Source: Pratylenchus scribneri (taxonomy: Eukaryota; Nematoda; Chromadorea; Rhabditida; Pratylenchidae). From it: DNA of 64,000 nucleotides. Position 1 is the stretch's first letter; every line of letters starts with the position of its first letter. The notes below the pieces were generated by a model that was not told where the DNA came from, ran no database searches, and saw only the letters and a list, made by a program, of their open reading frames with translations. The translations under genes and the position numbers were made by a program. The stretch lies in assembly GCA_030063045.1 (NCBI GenBank), contig JAQSEB010000016.1, positions 1,302,001 through 1,366,000 on the forward strand, given 5' to 3'. Of this stretch, positions 1 to 10,948 are shown one piece after another.

Positions 1-289
1 CAATATAAAGCACTCGAAATTATGCTTTTCAATTTCAACGTTTATCGCTTTTCATTTCTAATAATCAAAATCAATAGTGTACTGTGTACCCTAGTCCAAA
101 CTAAAAGGAAATTATTAGCAAAAAATATTTAATATAAATATTTAAACTACAAATAATTCGAATTAAAAATAATGGTTTGCAAAAGAATATTATTTTGGGT
201 TTCATTTTATCAAGAAAAATTTTTTCCTTTCTTTTAATAATGAAATGGGTAGAATGTAGAAAATGATAAAAGAAAAGTACCACCACATT
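1..289. other. no gene seen
   Basis: AT-rich sequence with only short spurious ORFs. I see no splice-consistent coding exon and no repeat here. Confidence 0.5.
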
Positions 290-392
290 GCCTCGGTAGC
301 GCAGTCGGTAGCGCGTCAGTCTCATAATCCCTCTAACTCTCTAACAATGAGGAGAAATCTGAAGGTCGTGAGTTCGATCCTCACCTGGGGCA
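290..392 (+). tRNA. tRNA-Met(CAT), elongator, with intron
   Basis: The acceptor arms GCCTCGG and CTGGGGC pair over seven positions with two G-T wobbles. The D-arm (GCGCAGTCGGTAGCGC) and T-arm (GTGAGTTCGATCCTCAC) are intact. The anticodon CAT is at 323-325. A 30-nt intron at 327-356 follows position 37, the canonical place for eukaryotic tRNA introns. Removing it restores the loop CTCATAA between TCAGT and TCTGA. The elongator type is judged from the overall resemblance to eukaryotic tRNA-Met. A poly-T terminator-like run follows at about 397-400. Confidence 0.93.
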
Positions 393-986
393 AATATTTT
401 TTAATGTTTTTTTTTATGTTTTTGGGCCATAATTTTTATATTTGATGACTGATTATAATTATGTTATTTTAAAGAGAAAAAAATGAAATATTGATAAGTC
501 AAATTGATAAATATTATAAAAAATATTATTTAAAATTTGCATTTTTCTAATTAAATTTTAACCTTTTTATTTTACAATTTTTTGTAATATTTATCAATTT
601 TGGCCAATCCAAATTTCATTTTATTCGCCATTTTTTGCTCTCTATAAATTGGCATTTTATATTGGTCGCCTTATTCAAAAATTATGGCCTAATAAAAATC
701 TTGAGACTATAAAAAATTTCCTCCAATTCCGAATTAAGCTTTGGCTAGAAATCTTTCTTAATCCATTGAATTTTTTTTTGTTCATTCCTTTTACCTGAAA
801 AATCCTATAAAAATAATATTTTGTACTTATCGGTTATCCGGGTCCGGATGTAAATTTTAAAGAATTTTTGAGATTCATATTCTATTGCTCATTTTTGATT
901 GTAAAACAATGAAAAAAAACATAATTTTATGTGTTTTTAGGGTTGACTAATTTTAGAGGAAACTTAAGGTTGAGGGTAAAAAAAAC
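393..986. other. no gene seen
   Basis: AT-rich non-coding sequence. A 20-bp stretch at about 826-845 (ACTTATCGGTTATCCGGGT) recurs inverted at about 1628-1648. The inverted-repeat element at 987-1616 therefore has a second, outer pair of inverted arms. Confidence 0.5.
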
Positions 987-1616
987 GGTTCTTTTACAGT
1001 TCCTGCGTCCCATCAACCTTTATGAGTCCAATCAATATTTACGCGTCCAATCAATATTTATGAGTCCCAAAATATTTTTATGCGTCCCAACAATCTTTAT
1101 GCGTCCCAATATACTTTTATGCGTCCATTGAATATAAAGTGCAAATTTAATTTTGCCCGAACATTTGGGATAAACCCAGAAGACTACACTAGGGGTTTAG
1201 GGTTAGGGGTTCGGAGCATGGGATTGAACGGAGTAAATGTCGCGAAGCGACGGAATGGAGAGTTCTGAAAAATTAAAATTAATTTATTTCTTTTAGGTAT
1301 TTAGTCTTTAGGGTGTAGATTTCTGATTCTGGGTATAGGTCTTCTTATTTGGATTCGAACGTTTATGCGTCCAATCAAATTTTAATAGTCCCATGCTAAA
1401 AAATTTGCCAATTAATTTGTTTAAAAAAAGGATATTTTAACGTTTGGGCAAAATTAAATTTTCAATTTTTACTAATTGGACGCATAAAAATTGACGGGAC
1501 TCATAAAAATATTATGGGACGCTTAAAAATTGATGGGACTCATAAATATTGATGGGACTCATAAATATTGATTGGACTCATAAAGGTTGATGGGACGCAG
1601 GAACTGTAAAAGAACC
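987..1616. mobile_element. MITE-like inverted-repeat element, family 1 copy 1
   Basis: The ends are long inverted repeats of roughly 58 bp. The left end starts GGTTCTTTTACAGTTCCTGC and the right end is its complement, closing at 1616. The arms carry repeated 'gagtCCAATCAATATTta'-type blocks. The centre holds a G-rich TTTAGGGTTAGGGG-like tract near 1195-1212. No transposase ORF is present, so this is a non-autonomous DNA element. A diverged, shorter relative is at 31962-32334. The flanks are A-rich and no target duplication is certain. Confidence 0.75.
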
Positions 1617-1729
1617 AAAAAAACTGCACCCGAATAACCGATAAGTATCGAAATTTTTTCTCATAAAAAAAGATTTTTAATCCGAAAACAAAATTTTCTC
1701 ATCCACTTCTAAAATCTAAAACAATTCAG

Positions 1730-2660
1730 GAAGTTGGCCCGCTGGCTACGGCTGAACCGGATGCAAATTTATTGGCACCAGAGGAATTGATGAAACACCG
1801 TAAAAGAGTGCCAAAAGCAGCGGATGAGAGGACCGAAACGGATCGAAAGAGGGAAAGAAGGCAAAAGAAGAAGAAACAAAGGTGGGGAAAAATTGAGTAG
1901 TAAAAGAGGAATAATTGTATAACCGAAATATGCGACCTGAATTTTGTAGCCTCTACTAAAAAACGAAATTTGTTGTCCAATATACAACCTCCAAGATTTA
2001 AGGATTACGGTTAAAACCTAAATCCAAAGACCATTCCCCGAATCTCTAAAACCAAAATATCCCTAAATTTTACTTCTATTATCATTATATCATTTTTATA
2101 AAGTTCCGCAAAATTCTGGACCACAAATCGATAAATCTTTTATGCCATTGGGTTAAGTTTTCAGAGCATTTTTTATATCAAAAAGATTGGAAAACAAAAA
2201 CATAAATTGGCCGGTAGGCTCTAGCCAAAAAACGAAAATTATCCGATTTTGGCATATTTTGCCGCTTTTTTGGTCATAATTCTAAATTCTAATGCCACTT
2301 TCTATCAAATCCAAATTCACTATTTCTTATTCTAGACGGTTCATTAGAATCAGGATTATTTTTATAACTAAATTTACTAAATTTAATGCTAATATTCACT
2401 TAAAAAATTGATTTGACTCTCAAAATTTTACCCCAAAATCGGATGAATTGATTTTGTTATTTTTCAGGGTTTTGGCATCTATTGGCGCAATGAATGGAGG
2501 CCAAAAGGAGAAGGATGGCGAAGGGAACGAAGAAAAGAGGAAAAGGAAGCAAATTGGGGGCAAAAAGTTGGATTTTGCCGGTGAAATGCAGGCATTGGTC
2601 GAAGGAGGAGGAGGAAACCAACAACAAAAGATGAAGAGAAGAAAGAAGGCGGCAAATTGA
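1730..2660 (+). CDS. MPP10: U3 snoRNP protein MPP10, last two exons
   Basis: Exons 1730-1881 and 2468-2660 join in phase (2+1) across a 586-nt intron. The first carries an LLAPEEL motif followed by ERTETDRKRERRQKKKKQR, which matches the conserved C-terminal block of Mpp10, a component of the U3 small nucleolar RNP needed for 18S rRNA processing in the nucleolus. The second exon is a basic, glycine-rich tail ending at TGA 2658-2660, followed by an AATAAA signal at 2733. The first exon starts at a CAG acceptor, so the gene begins upstream. I could not find earlier exons in the window, and the element at 987-1616 would lie in the preceding intron. The identification rests on the short conserved block, recalled from knowledge of the family. 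Confidence 0.72.
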
Positions 2661-2732
2661 TCGAATTGTTTGGCCAAAAATTGTTTTTTTGTTATCCAAT
2701 TTACCAATATATGTGTTTTGGTGATTTTCAAG

Positions 2733-2738
2733 AATAAA
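2733..2738 (+). terminator. AATAAA polyadenylation signal of the MPP10 gene
   Basis: An AATAAA hexamer lies 73 nt after the MPP10-like stop codon and is followed by an A-rich run. Confidence 0.55.
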
Positions 2739-3242
2739 AAAAATGAAATTTGAATTATTATTCATTTTATTATGGCCTAAATTTTTATTTGTGGATGGGA
2801 ACCATTGTCTAACAATATAAAAATATATTTTTAATTTTAGTTATAAAAAAATTTTCATTTAAAGTTAAATTTTCTTCCAGAAAAAAAAATGATTTGCTTT
2901 GGCCGTCATTCCAAAAATGGTTTATCTCGGATTTCCGCACTTCCAACAGCAGCCAATCAAATTAAATTGCATCGCAAATTTTTTGAGAAAAGTTCCGACA
3001 AAAATTTCAAAATCATCAAAAAGGTAAATTGTAAATTCATTGTTGAATAAATAAAATAGATAAAAGTTAATTTAAAAATCTTTAAAATTATAAGAAAATG
3101 TATTTTTTAATTTGATATCCATAATATTTGATTTTTATAATTTTCTTGAGGCTGAGTGAGACAATCCTAAATTATTTTTGGTATAATAACAAATTAAAAA
3201 CGTTTTACAACAAAAGAACAAGAACACAAAAAACGGTTACAA

Positions 3243-3610
3243 TTTTTTTGGCACTAAAAATGCTTTTTTTGACACTAAAACAGTTTTTGACTTCTAATAA
3301 ATCAGAAACCGGTTTTAGACTCCACAAATCTTATACCATTTTGTAGATCTCATCGAGACGCATCGAATGATAAATAATTTCATAGTTTGGCCAAAATTTA
3401 AAGAGTTTAAAACCAAAAACTGGAAAAATGGTTTAAACAGTTTAATACCTTTAATTTTGTCCAAACCATGACAGTTATATGCCAATCGATGTGTCTTGAT
3501 GAGATCTACAAATTGGTATAAGATTTGTAGGGTCTAAAATTGGCTTTTGATTTATTAGAAGTCAAAAACTTTTAGTGCCAAAAAAGCATTTTTAATGCCA
3601 AAAAATGTTT
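3243..3610. mobile_element. MITE family A copy (fold-back, 'AGATCTCATCGAGACGC' arms)
   Basis: The left half reads inward through tttGGCACTAAAAATGC, CTTCTAATAAATCAGAAAC and TTGTAGATCTCATCGAGACG. The right half repeats all of these in reverse complement and ends near GCATTTTTAATGCCAAAAA. No ORF is present. This family is the most frequent repeat in the window, with at least ten full or partial copies. This one lies directly upstream of the first Dicer-like copy. Confidence 0.75.
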
Positions 3611-3680
3611 TTCCAAAAAAAACTATTAATTTAATACTTATTTTATTAGGTAATAACTAATAACCAAAGTAACAAATACC

Positions 3681-5699
3681 ATGAAAGACAAAAAAAAGAG
3701 GGAATTAAAAACATTTATTGCGCAATTTAAGGAAACATTTGGACATGTACAAATTGGAAGCAAACATTTTTATGCTTTAGGAAATAGAATGGACGAAAAA
3801 CATAAAGGCATAAATGAAAAATTGGAGAAAGCAAAAGTAAGTAAAATTCGCATAATCAAGACTCCCCGATGAATTTATTTTTAGCGAATAATGCGAATTT
3901 ACAATGCATTTAATTTTTCCGCCATTGAAAAGACAATTGGTTACAAATTTGTGAATAAGGTAAAAAAAAATAAACAAGTCTTGAAATCAATCAATATTTT
4001 ACAGTCCTATTTAATTCAAGCATTCACCCATAAATCTACTGCAAGAAAATTTCTTCCTAATTATGAAGTAAGTGTATTATTGATAAATTAACTTACATCG
4101 TTTCACAATATATGGATTCGATTCTTTAAATTAGATAATATAAATATTTAAAAAAAGGGAAATATTAAATGGCGAATAGAATGTTGAAAATGGCGAATAG
4201 AATAAAACGGTTTATAATTTGTCCTAAACCCACAAACCCTATACCCATTCGATAGATCGCAACGGGATGCATCGTTTGATAACGATTTGGTTTAGGTTTA
4301 ACCATTTTTTTAAGAAGTTTTGAACCAAAAACAATGAAAAGTTTAAAGGGTTTAAAACCTTTAATCTTTGATCAAAACTCGAATTACAGTATATACCAAA
4401 CGCCGCATCTTTGCGCCGAGTTGCTCGGCAACTTTTACAAAATTGCGTATGTTGCCGCGCAAATTAGAATATTATTTTTTGGCAAAATTACAATTCGGCG
4501 ATATGTCAGATTCCTTTAAGATTCCTATGCTCTGCGCCCTAATCCTAGCCCCTAATCTTAGCCATTACTGTAAAAATAAAAAATGATTATAACTTATTTT
4601 TTGAGTTTTAAGCGAAACTAATGGCAGTTTCGGGCTCCTCGCATCGAGACGCGTTTATTGAGATATAATTCGACAAAAAAAAATTTGAAAAAATTTTTTG
4701 AGTCTCGACCTACATATATGGGGGATCCTTCACATTCGTTTTCAATTTTCTTGACCCCATAACTTTCTAATCAGGCCTTCAATCAACTTCGCCCACCCCT
4801 TATTCGACTCATCAGCTCGAAGAGCTCTTTCGAATGAGCTATCACTCGCCCCGATCTGTCTAGAAATTAAATTTAAAAGTTCCTTATATTACCTAATAAC
4901 CCATTTTTCCATTCAAATATTTTAGCGTTTGGAATTCCTGAGTCTTGGCATTCTGAATTTTCTGATCAAACGATTCTTTTTTGACCACAATAATCAATAT
5001 TCGCCTGGTGATATGACAATTATAAATGACGCATTTGCTTCAAATGAATTTGCAAAATTGGCAATGGAATACAATTTCCATATAGTAATATTCTATTATT
5101 AATTTAAAAAAAAACAACCTTATATAGCCTTTATTGACGAATTCCGCCAAAAGTAAGAACAATGACATTTTAACGCCCAAAGTAATGGCCGAAGCTTTTG
5201 CGGCATTGGCTGCTGCAATTTGGATTGTGATCGGGATTTGGAAATTGTTTGGCGAATTTTTTACAATTTGATGCATGAAAAGATCGAAAAATGTTCTGAA
5301 AATCCGTCACCTGTCCCAAAATTGGACCAAAAAGTTAGGATGGCAAAATACACGTAACAATCAAAATCAAGCATGACATATAAAATATAAAACTTTAAAA
5401 GGATAAGTAAACTACCCAATGGTGTTGACTCTAGCTGGCTCGTAACTGTGACCATCGATGGCAATCATCAATTCACGGGAACGGGTCGATCTTGTCGAAT
5501 CGCCAAACAGAAAGCTGCAAATGGGGCATTGATGTATTTGACGAAGAATGAATTTCAAACAGCAACAGGAAAAGAGAAAAATGAGCATCAGCAGGAAGAA
5601 GATAAAAATGAACTTGTAAAGATAGATACCGCTGCTTTCAACAGAAAAAACAGGAATGGACGACCGAAAGCGGTAAAAAATGGAGTTGTTACTTGTTAA
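3681..5699 (+). pseudogene. Dicer-derived RNase IIIb + dsRBD copy 1, decayed
   Basis: Inferred exons are 3681-3836, 3885-3959, 4005-4067, 4926-5084, 5128-5353 and 5402-5699. They encode a lysine-rich lead-in, an RNase III domain (FSAIEKTIGYKF, YLIQAFTHKST, RLEFL, QYSPGDM) and a C-terminal dsRBD (FTGTGRSCRIAKQKAA). The order and motifs match the Dicer C-terminus. Against copy 2 this copy has lost function in three visible ways. The RLEYLGD signature reads RLEFLSL, losing the catalytic Asp. The downstream ADVFEA motif reads AEAFAA, losing the Asp and Glu. A 4-nt deletion near 5222 shifts the frame inside the fifth exon, while the dsRBD exon stays open for 99 codons. No helicase or PAZ exons are seen upstream. 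An upstream ORF, 2889-3023 followed by GTAAAT, could be a first exon but does not join in phase. It could be a pseudogene or a dsRBD-only remnant. Confidence 0.78.
4190..4400. repeat. partial MITE family A and related inverted-repeat debris in an intron
   Basis: The segment 4205-4370 matches one arm of family A (cccattcgatagatcgcaac). The stretch at about 4595-4760 resembles 13230-13390 (aagcgaaactaa...gggcccctt-type arm). Both lie in the 858-nt intron 4068-4925 of Dicer-like copy 1. Neither arm has an intact partner here. Confidence 0.5.
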
Positions 5700-5752
5700 G
5701 AAGAAAATATAGTCAAATCTAGAATAAAAAAAATTTATTTGGGTAATTTTAT

Positions 5753-6311
5753 CTCGAAACCAGTGTTGTCCAAATTTTAAATTTCTCGTCATTCGTCTCG
5801 TCTCTCGTCTCGGCCTTTTTTACCCCTCGTCATTCGTCTCGTCTCTCGTCTCGGCCTTTTTTTACCCCTCGTCATTCGTCTCGTCTCTCGTCTCGGCCTT
5901 TTTTACCCCTCGTCATTCGTCTCGTCTCTCGTCCCGGCCTTTTTTGCCCCTCGTCATTCGTCTCGTCATTTCGTCTCATTTTTCGTCATTTTCTCGTCAT
6001 TTTGTTCATTTTTTTCGTTATTTTCTCGTCACTTTGTTCATTTTTTCGTCATTCGTCTCGTCTTCGTCTTTGCCTTTTTCAAACCCTCGTCATTCGTCTC
6101 GTCTTTCGTCTTGGCCTTTTTTACCCCTCGTCATTCGTCTCGTCTTTCGTCTTGGCCTTTTTTACCCCTCGTCATTCGTCTCGTCTTTCGTCTTGGCCTT
6201 TTTTACCCCTCGTCATTCGTCTCGTCTTTTCGTCTTTTTTTTAAGACGAGACGAGGACGAAGACGAGGACGAGACGAATGACGAGGACGTTTGGACAACA
6301 CTGCTCGAAAC
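5753..6311. mobile_element. hAT-type MITE with 8-bp target-site duplication and internal minisatellite
   Basis: The element proper is 5761-6303. Its terminal inverted repeats are CAGTGTTGTCCAAA (left) and TTTGGACAACACTG (right). It is flanked by a perfect 8-bp direct repeat CTCGAAAC at 5753-5760 and 6304-6311, the target-site length of the hAT superfamily. The interior is a tandem array of about 52-bp units of the form ctcgtcattcgtctcgtctctc-ggccttttttaccc, ending in a complementary GACGAGGACGAGACGA-type stretch, so the element folds back. ORFs across it are artefacts of the array. Confidence 0.88.
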
Positions 6312-6439
6312 TTGTTTCAACTCCGGGACAGCCAAACTTATCCCGCACAAGTACCAATTAAAAAGTATTTAAATCAACTCAGAAATGATGAAGTTGTGCC
6401 AAAAAAGTCATTTAAAATTAAAATGTTTTTATATGGAGA

Positions 6440-6745
6440 AAAGTTTTTTTGTCCATAACGTAATAACTTGCTAATGCTTACTCCTTGATCCATAAACATT
6501 ATAAACTTTTTATAGAGCTCATCGAGTCGCGTCGATTGATTTATATAGTTTTTATCGGGGTTTGGTTCAAAACTAAAAGAGTTATAAACACAAAGCCAAA
6601 ATAGGGCTTAAACAGTATAATACTTTGAATTTGGCCAAACCCTGAAAAACTATACATCAATCGACGCGTTTCGATGTCTATAAAATGGGTATATGTTTGG
6701 CGGTCTAGGATAATACTAAAAAACTGAATTATGGACAAAAAGAAC
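6440..6745. mobile_element. MITE family A copy
   Basis: The arm TTTTTGTCCATAA...GAGCTCATCGAGTCGCGTCGATTGA is repeated in reverse complement as ATCAATCGACGCGTTTCGAT...TTATGGACAAAAA. It lies between the hAT MITE and Dicer-like copy 2. Confidence 0.65.
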
Positions 6746-6958
6746 CGCACCCTTTTATATGTGGATTAGACAAATTTTTAGTGAATTTTAAGGGTATAGC
6801 CTATAGCGCCATCAATTCTGAACAAATTTAAATAAATTAATATATATTAGAGAGCCAACAATTCAATCCTTGATGAGTTTTGAGTTATTATAAAAGGTGC
6901 AAATTTAGAGCTAGCTATCTTTAACCCTTCCTTCACTCATCATTAAATTCATTTATAG

Positions 6959-8914
6959 CGAATAATGCAAATTTACAATGCATTTAATTTTTCCGCCATT
7001 GAAAAGACAATTGGCTACAAATTTGTGAATAAGGTAAAAAATAATAAACAAGTTTTGAAATCAATCAATATTTTACAGTCCTATTTAATTCAAGCATTCA
7101 CCGTTGAATCTACAACCCGGGGATATCTTCCTGGTTATGAAGTAGGTTTATAATTAATAGAGAATGGATTTATATTGATTAAAAATTCTGAAATATTGAT
7201 GAAAATATTGATCAAAAAATCGCGAAATATTGACGAAAATTTCAAAATATCGGCAAAATATTGATGAAATATTGAAGAAAATTGTTTAAAAACGCTATAA
7301 TTTATCAAAATTTTCTAAAAATATTTTTCCTTTTACTCGCAAACACTAATTATTCGAATGAGGTTTATAATATTCGAAAATTTTTAAAAATTTCATTATC
7401 AAAAAAAATGCAATTTTTACAATAAATTTTCCAAAAAAATGCTAAAATTAATTTCTAAAAAAGGCATGAAAAAAAATCTGACAAAATTTTTTAAAAATTT
7501 TCTAAAAAGTGCCAAATTTTTTCAAAAAGTTTTCAATTTTTTTCTAAAAAACTATAAAATTTAGTAAAATTCTTCAAAAATCTCAAAATATTGAAGAAAA
7601 TACTCAAAAATGCCGAAATATCGACATAAATATTGACGGTCAAAAAATGGCAAAATATTGATGAATATTGATAAAAAATATACACGAAAATGAACAAAAA
7701 CTTTAATAAAAACCTGTTTTAAATGGGTATTAATCTATTTTAAGTTCGCAAATAAAATATTGATATCAATAAAAATCCGCTCCCTATTAATTAAATTAAT
7801 TAATATAAACATGTGATAATTCATTTCTCTTCAATACTATAATATTTAGCGTTTGGAATACCTTGGTGATCCCATTCTACATCTTTTGATCAAACGATTC
7901 CTTTTTGACTACAACAAACAATATTCGCCTGGTGATATGGAATTAATACATTCCGCATTGGCCTCAAATGTTATCTTTGCAAATTTGGCTATCAAATACA
8001 ATTTCCAGAAGGTAATAAAATAGGGAAATATTTAAAATGTAGAAAAAAAACATTGATAAATATCGAAAATAACAGTTTAGTGGTTTGTCCAAAATTCACA
8101 AACCATATACCATTCAATAGAGCTGGTCAAGACGCATCGAATGGTATATAATTTATCATGATTTAATTGGTTTTGAACCATATCCCATTTGATGGTTTAA
8201 GTGGTTTATAACCCTTAATTTTTGATCAAACAACGACAAAATACATACCAATCGACACGTCTCGACGTGATCATCGATTGGGTATATGGTTTTGGAGTCT
8301 AGGACAAAAATCTTTTCGTCATTTTCAATGTTTTTTTTGGCATTTTCAATTCTTTTCTACAAATTAAATACCATCCTAATAAAATATATCTTTTTTAATA
8401 ATATAAAATCATATACAGCATTTAATGACCAATTCCGCTAAACTGTACAACGACAAAAATATCAAAAATTATGTCAATTTTTGCAAGCAAACCAAGAACG
8501 ATGTGCATTATATCATTAAAGCGCCCAAAGTATTGGCCGATGTTTTTGAGGCACTTGCTGCTGCAATTTATGTGGATTTTGACAGAGAATTGGAAATTGT
8601 TTGGCGAATTTTTTACAATTTGATGGGCAAAAAAATCGAAGAATGCTGTGGAAATACTTTTCAATCGGCGCTATTAAAATTTCAACGAGAAGTTGGCCAT
8701 GCAAAAATTACGTAACATTTAAGCATGACAAAAAATTTGTAATTAAAAACTTTATTAAAGGAGTCTTAGACAACCTGATGTTGGCTGGCTCGTAACTGTA
8801 AAACTCGATGACAATCTCCAATTCATTGGAACGGGTCAATCCTATGAAATCGCTAGACAGATGGCTACAAAAAAGGCATTGAGACATTTGATAGAAAGAA
8901 AAACAAAAATATAA
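6959..8914 (+). CDS. Dicer-derived stand-alone RNase III (RNase IIIb + dsRBD), copy 2
   Basis: Exons 6959-7033, 7079-7141, 7850-8011, 8419-8711 and 8761-8914 join in consistent phase. Starting at ATG 6965 they give about 246 residues, the size and order of a minimal RNase III: one nuclease domain followed by one dsRBD. The acidic residues expected for catalysis are present in RLEYLGD and in ADVFEALAAAIYVD. The QYSPGDMELIHSALASN block and the FIGTGQSYEIARQMATKKAL dsRBD are Dicer-like rather than Drosha-like. The exon preceding 6959 in copy 1 (a lysine-rich lead-in) is absent here. The first exon follows a TTATAG acceptor, so a distant 5' exon is possible but none is visible. It may cut dsRNA on its own as a dimer, or compete with full Dicer. 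It could also be a recent, still open pseudogene. A MITE family A copy sits in the third intron. Confidence 0.8.
8065..8315. mobile_element. MITE family A copy inside an intron of Dicer-like copy 2
   Basis: The arms GGTTTGTCCAAAATTCACAA / GTTTTGGAGTCTAGGACAAA and AGCTGGTCAAGACGCATCG / CGACACGTCTCGACGTGATC form an imperfect inverted repeat. It lies wholly within the intron 8012-8418. Confidence 0.65.
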
Positions 8915-9746
8915 AATTTTTATAAAATGATAAAAATTTTTCTATATAAATTTGTTTTAAATTGTAAATGTTGTTTTAAAAATCTAGATTTAATTCTTAA
9001 AAATTAAACCAAAATCTTTGTGCATTTTCCAATCAAATCCTTGATTGACACTCTCAACAAAATCAATGACAATCCATCGTACGATGCAGTTGATAAATCA
9101 ATGGCCATTTTTGTTGTTAAACTACTCAATTCATTATATATTTTTAAGTTTTGATAAATATAATCTTTTGTTAAAAAATAAATATCATTACTATTTTTAC
9201 TATGATATTAATTTAGGGGAAAAGGTTTTTTTGCCTTCCTAATTTGGTTTGTTTTTGCAAACCTTAAATAAAACTTTTTAGGGTTAGGGGTTATGGTAGG
9301 TCCGGCATGGGTCCTAAGGGCTGATGGCTAAGGGTATGTAGGGGTAAAGGCGTGGCCATATTTGTTGATGGCCAATTTTGTGGCCAATGGCCATATGTTT
9401 TTTTGGCCATAATTCGGTGGCAAATGGACCAATTTATATGATCTAAACTTCTAATAATACCTTTTTTGGCTATCGAATGGTAATTTGAACCCTATATCTA
9501 ACTCTAACACTAAAAAAGTTTTCTACAAAAACTCTTTTTCAACAAATTAGATACATGAAAATCTTTATGTTTAAATTTTGCTCTAGCATTTTATAAACAA
9601 GCGAAGAAATGTAAAACGTGAATGAATATTAGTAAAATATAAGTTAAATATATTTGCTTTTGCTGATTGTACAAATAATTTATGAGACCATTTATTTATT
9701 TATAAAAGTAAGCTAAAAATTAAAAATGATTGGATTTTAATATAAT
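8915..9746. other. no gene seen; telomere-like G-rich tract
   Basis: This is the 3' flank of the RNase III copy. The stretch at 9278-9345 holds GGGTTAGGGGTTATGGTAGG-like sequence. The same kind of tract occurs in the centre of several inverted-repeat elements in the window. No coding exon was found. Confidence 0.45.
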
Positions 9747-10140
9747 ACTAGCTCGGGCGCACGCCCTATCGGGCGCGCTTCCGAGCTAGTCAAATTCTTT
9801 TTCTCTATCCACCTTATCTACATTCTTTTTTTCTATCTTATTCATCATATCTTTTTCTTTTCTCTATTCATCTTATCTACATTCTTTTTCTTTTCTCTAT
9901 CTCATTCATCTTATCTAAATTCTTTTTCAATTCTCTATCTTTTACATCAGCTTATCTCTCGCCCCTTCGGGGCTAAGCTCGCTTCGCTCGCCCTTCGATT
10001 GTTTCCCTATATCATCTTCGCCCCTTAGGGCTCAGAGAATTAAATTGTTTAGGATAAAATGATAAAAAAGTTACCACTGGGAATTGAACTTGGCCTACAC
10101 AGCAAAAGTCTAGCACTCTACTATCTGAGCTATTCAAGTC
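9747..10140 (-). mobile_element. tRNA-headed SINE-like element
   Basis: Read on the minus strand, the element starts with a tRNA-like head (about 10140-10067). The head has an A-box-like TAGCTCAGATAGTAGAGTG and a B-box-like GTTCAATTCCC, the two parts of an RNA polymerase III internal promoter. The acceptor and anticodon stems do not pair well, so it is not a functional tRNA. The body contains repeated 'gaatgtagataagatgaat-agagaaaag' blocks and a GC-rich patch (gggcgagcgaagcgagc). It ends in a strong hairpin, ACTAGCTCGGGCGC...CCGAGCTAGT, at 9747-9790. No ORF is present. Confidence 0.6.
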
Positions 10141-10272
10141 ATTAAATCAATCAATTCTACTATACTACTCATAGGGCGGGCAAAAATCGATATGTGGAAT
10201 ATTCCACATTATCCAGAATAGTCCTTCTAGGCCATAACAATTAACATATGCATATTTCATGGCCAAAACCTA

Positions 10273-10531
10273 AACCAAATGCAAAACCATTATCACCATC
10301 ATCTTTAGCATGGTTGATTACCTAATATTTCACTTCTCCAACATCAAAATCCAACATCACCAAACTTGGCCATAACTTATGGCCTAGCTGCGCGAGACTT
10401 GAACCAAATGCAAAACCATTATCACCATTGTCTTCAGCACCCTCGATTACCCTAAACTTGACATTTTCATCATCAAAAACTATCATTACCAAACTTGGCC
10501 ATATCTTATGGCCCAGTTGCGCGAGACTTGG
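10273..10531. repeat. two-copy tandem repeat, about 129 bp
   Basis: AACCAAATGCAAAACCATTA starts at 10273 and again at 10402. GCGCGAGACTTG closes both units near 10400 and 10530. The copies differ at scattered positions. The rest of the gap 10141-10948 shows no exon that I can support. Confidence 0.7.
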
Positions 10532-10948
10532 CCAAATCATAAAATTAACTATCTGGTCATGATCAGCACCCCCGAAAACCCCTGATTACAAAAATTCAGC
10601 TCAATCCATCCACACATCTCCGAGAAAATTGGGGGACAGACAAAACGTTGCGGACAGAGATCTCTAAAATTATATATAGGATGCCTACTTTTTATTTTAA
10701 ATATTGAACCAAATCCTTTTATAAAATATACAAACTTGGTTGTTTAATATTATAAATTGGTTGGAAACTGTTTTTTAATACTTCGAAAGTTATCCTTCAT
10801 CAAAAGTGTCGTTGGCTTGCGCCTATGCCAGTGCTAGGGCCTAACCGTTGGGATGTACCCCAAAAATATAAATAATAAAATTCCTAAATCATGAATATAT
10901 GGCTGATCATATTTTTTAGCTTTTTCTTATTGTCTAATCAAAAACCAA

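Noticed and set aside
2420..2765. Minus-strand ORFs of about 100 codons
   Set aside because: They are antisense to the last MPP10 exon and have no independent support.
2889..3023. 45-codon exon-like ORF followed by a GTAAAT donor upstream of Dicer-like copy 1
   Set aside because: It does not join the 3681 exon in phase and has no recognisable motif; noted only as a possible first exon.
5944..6372. 142-codon plus-strand ORF rich in Phe, Ser and Arg
   Set aside because: It is the translation of the minisatellite inside the hAT MITE; the repeats, not selection, keep it open.
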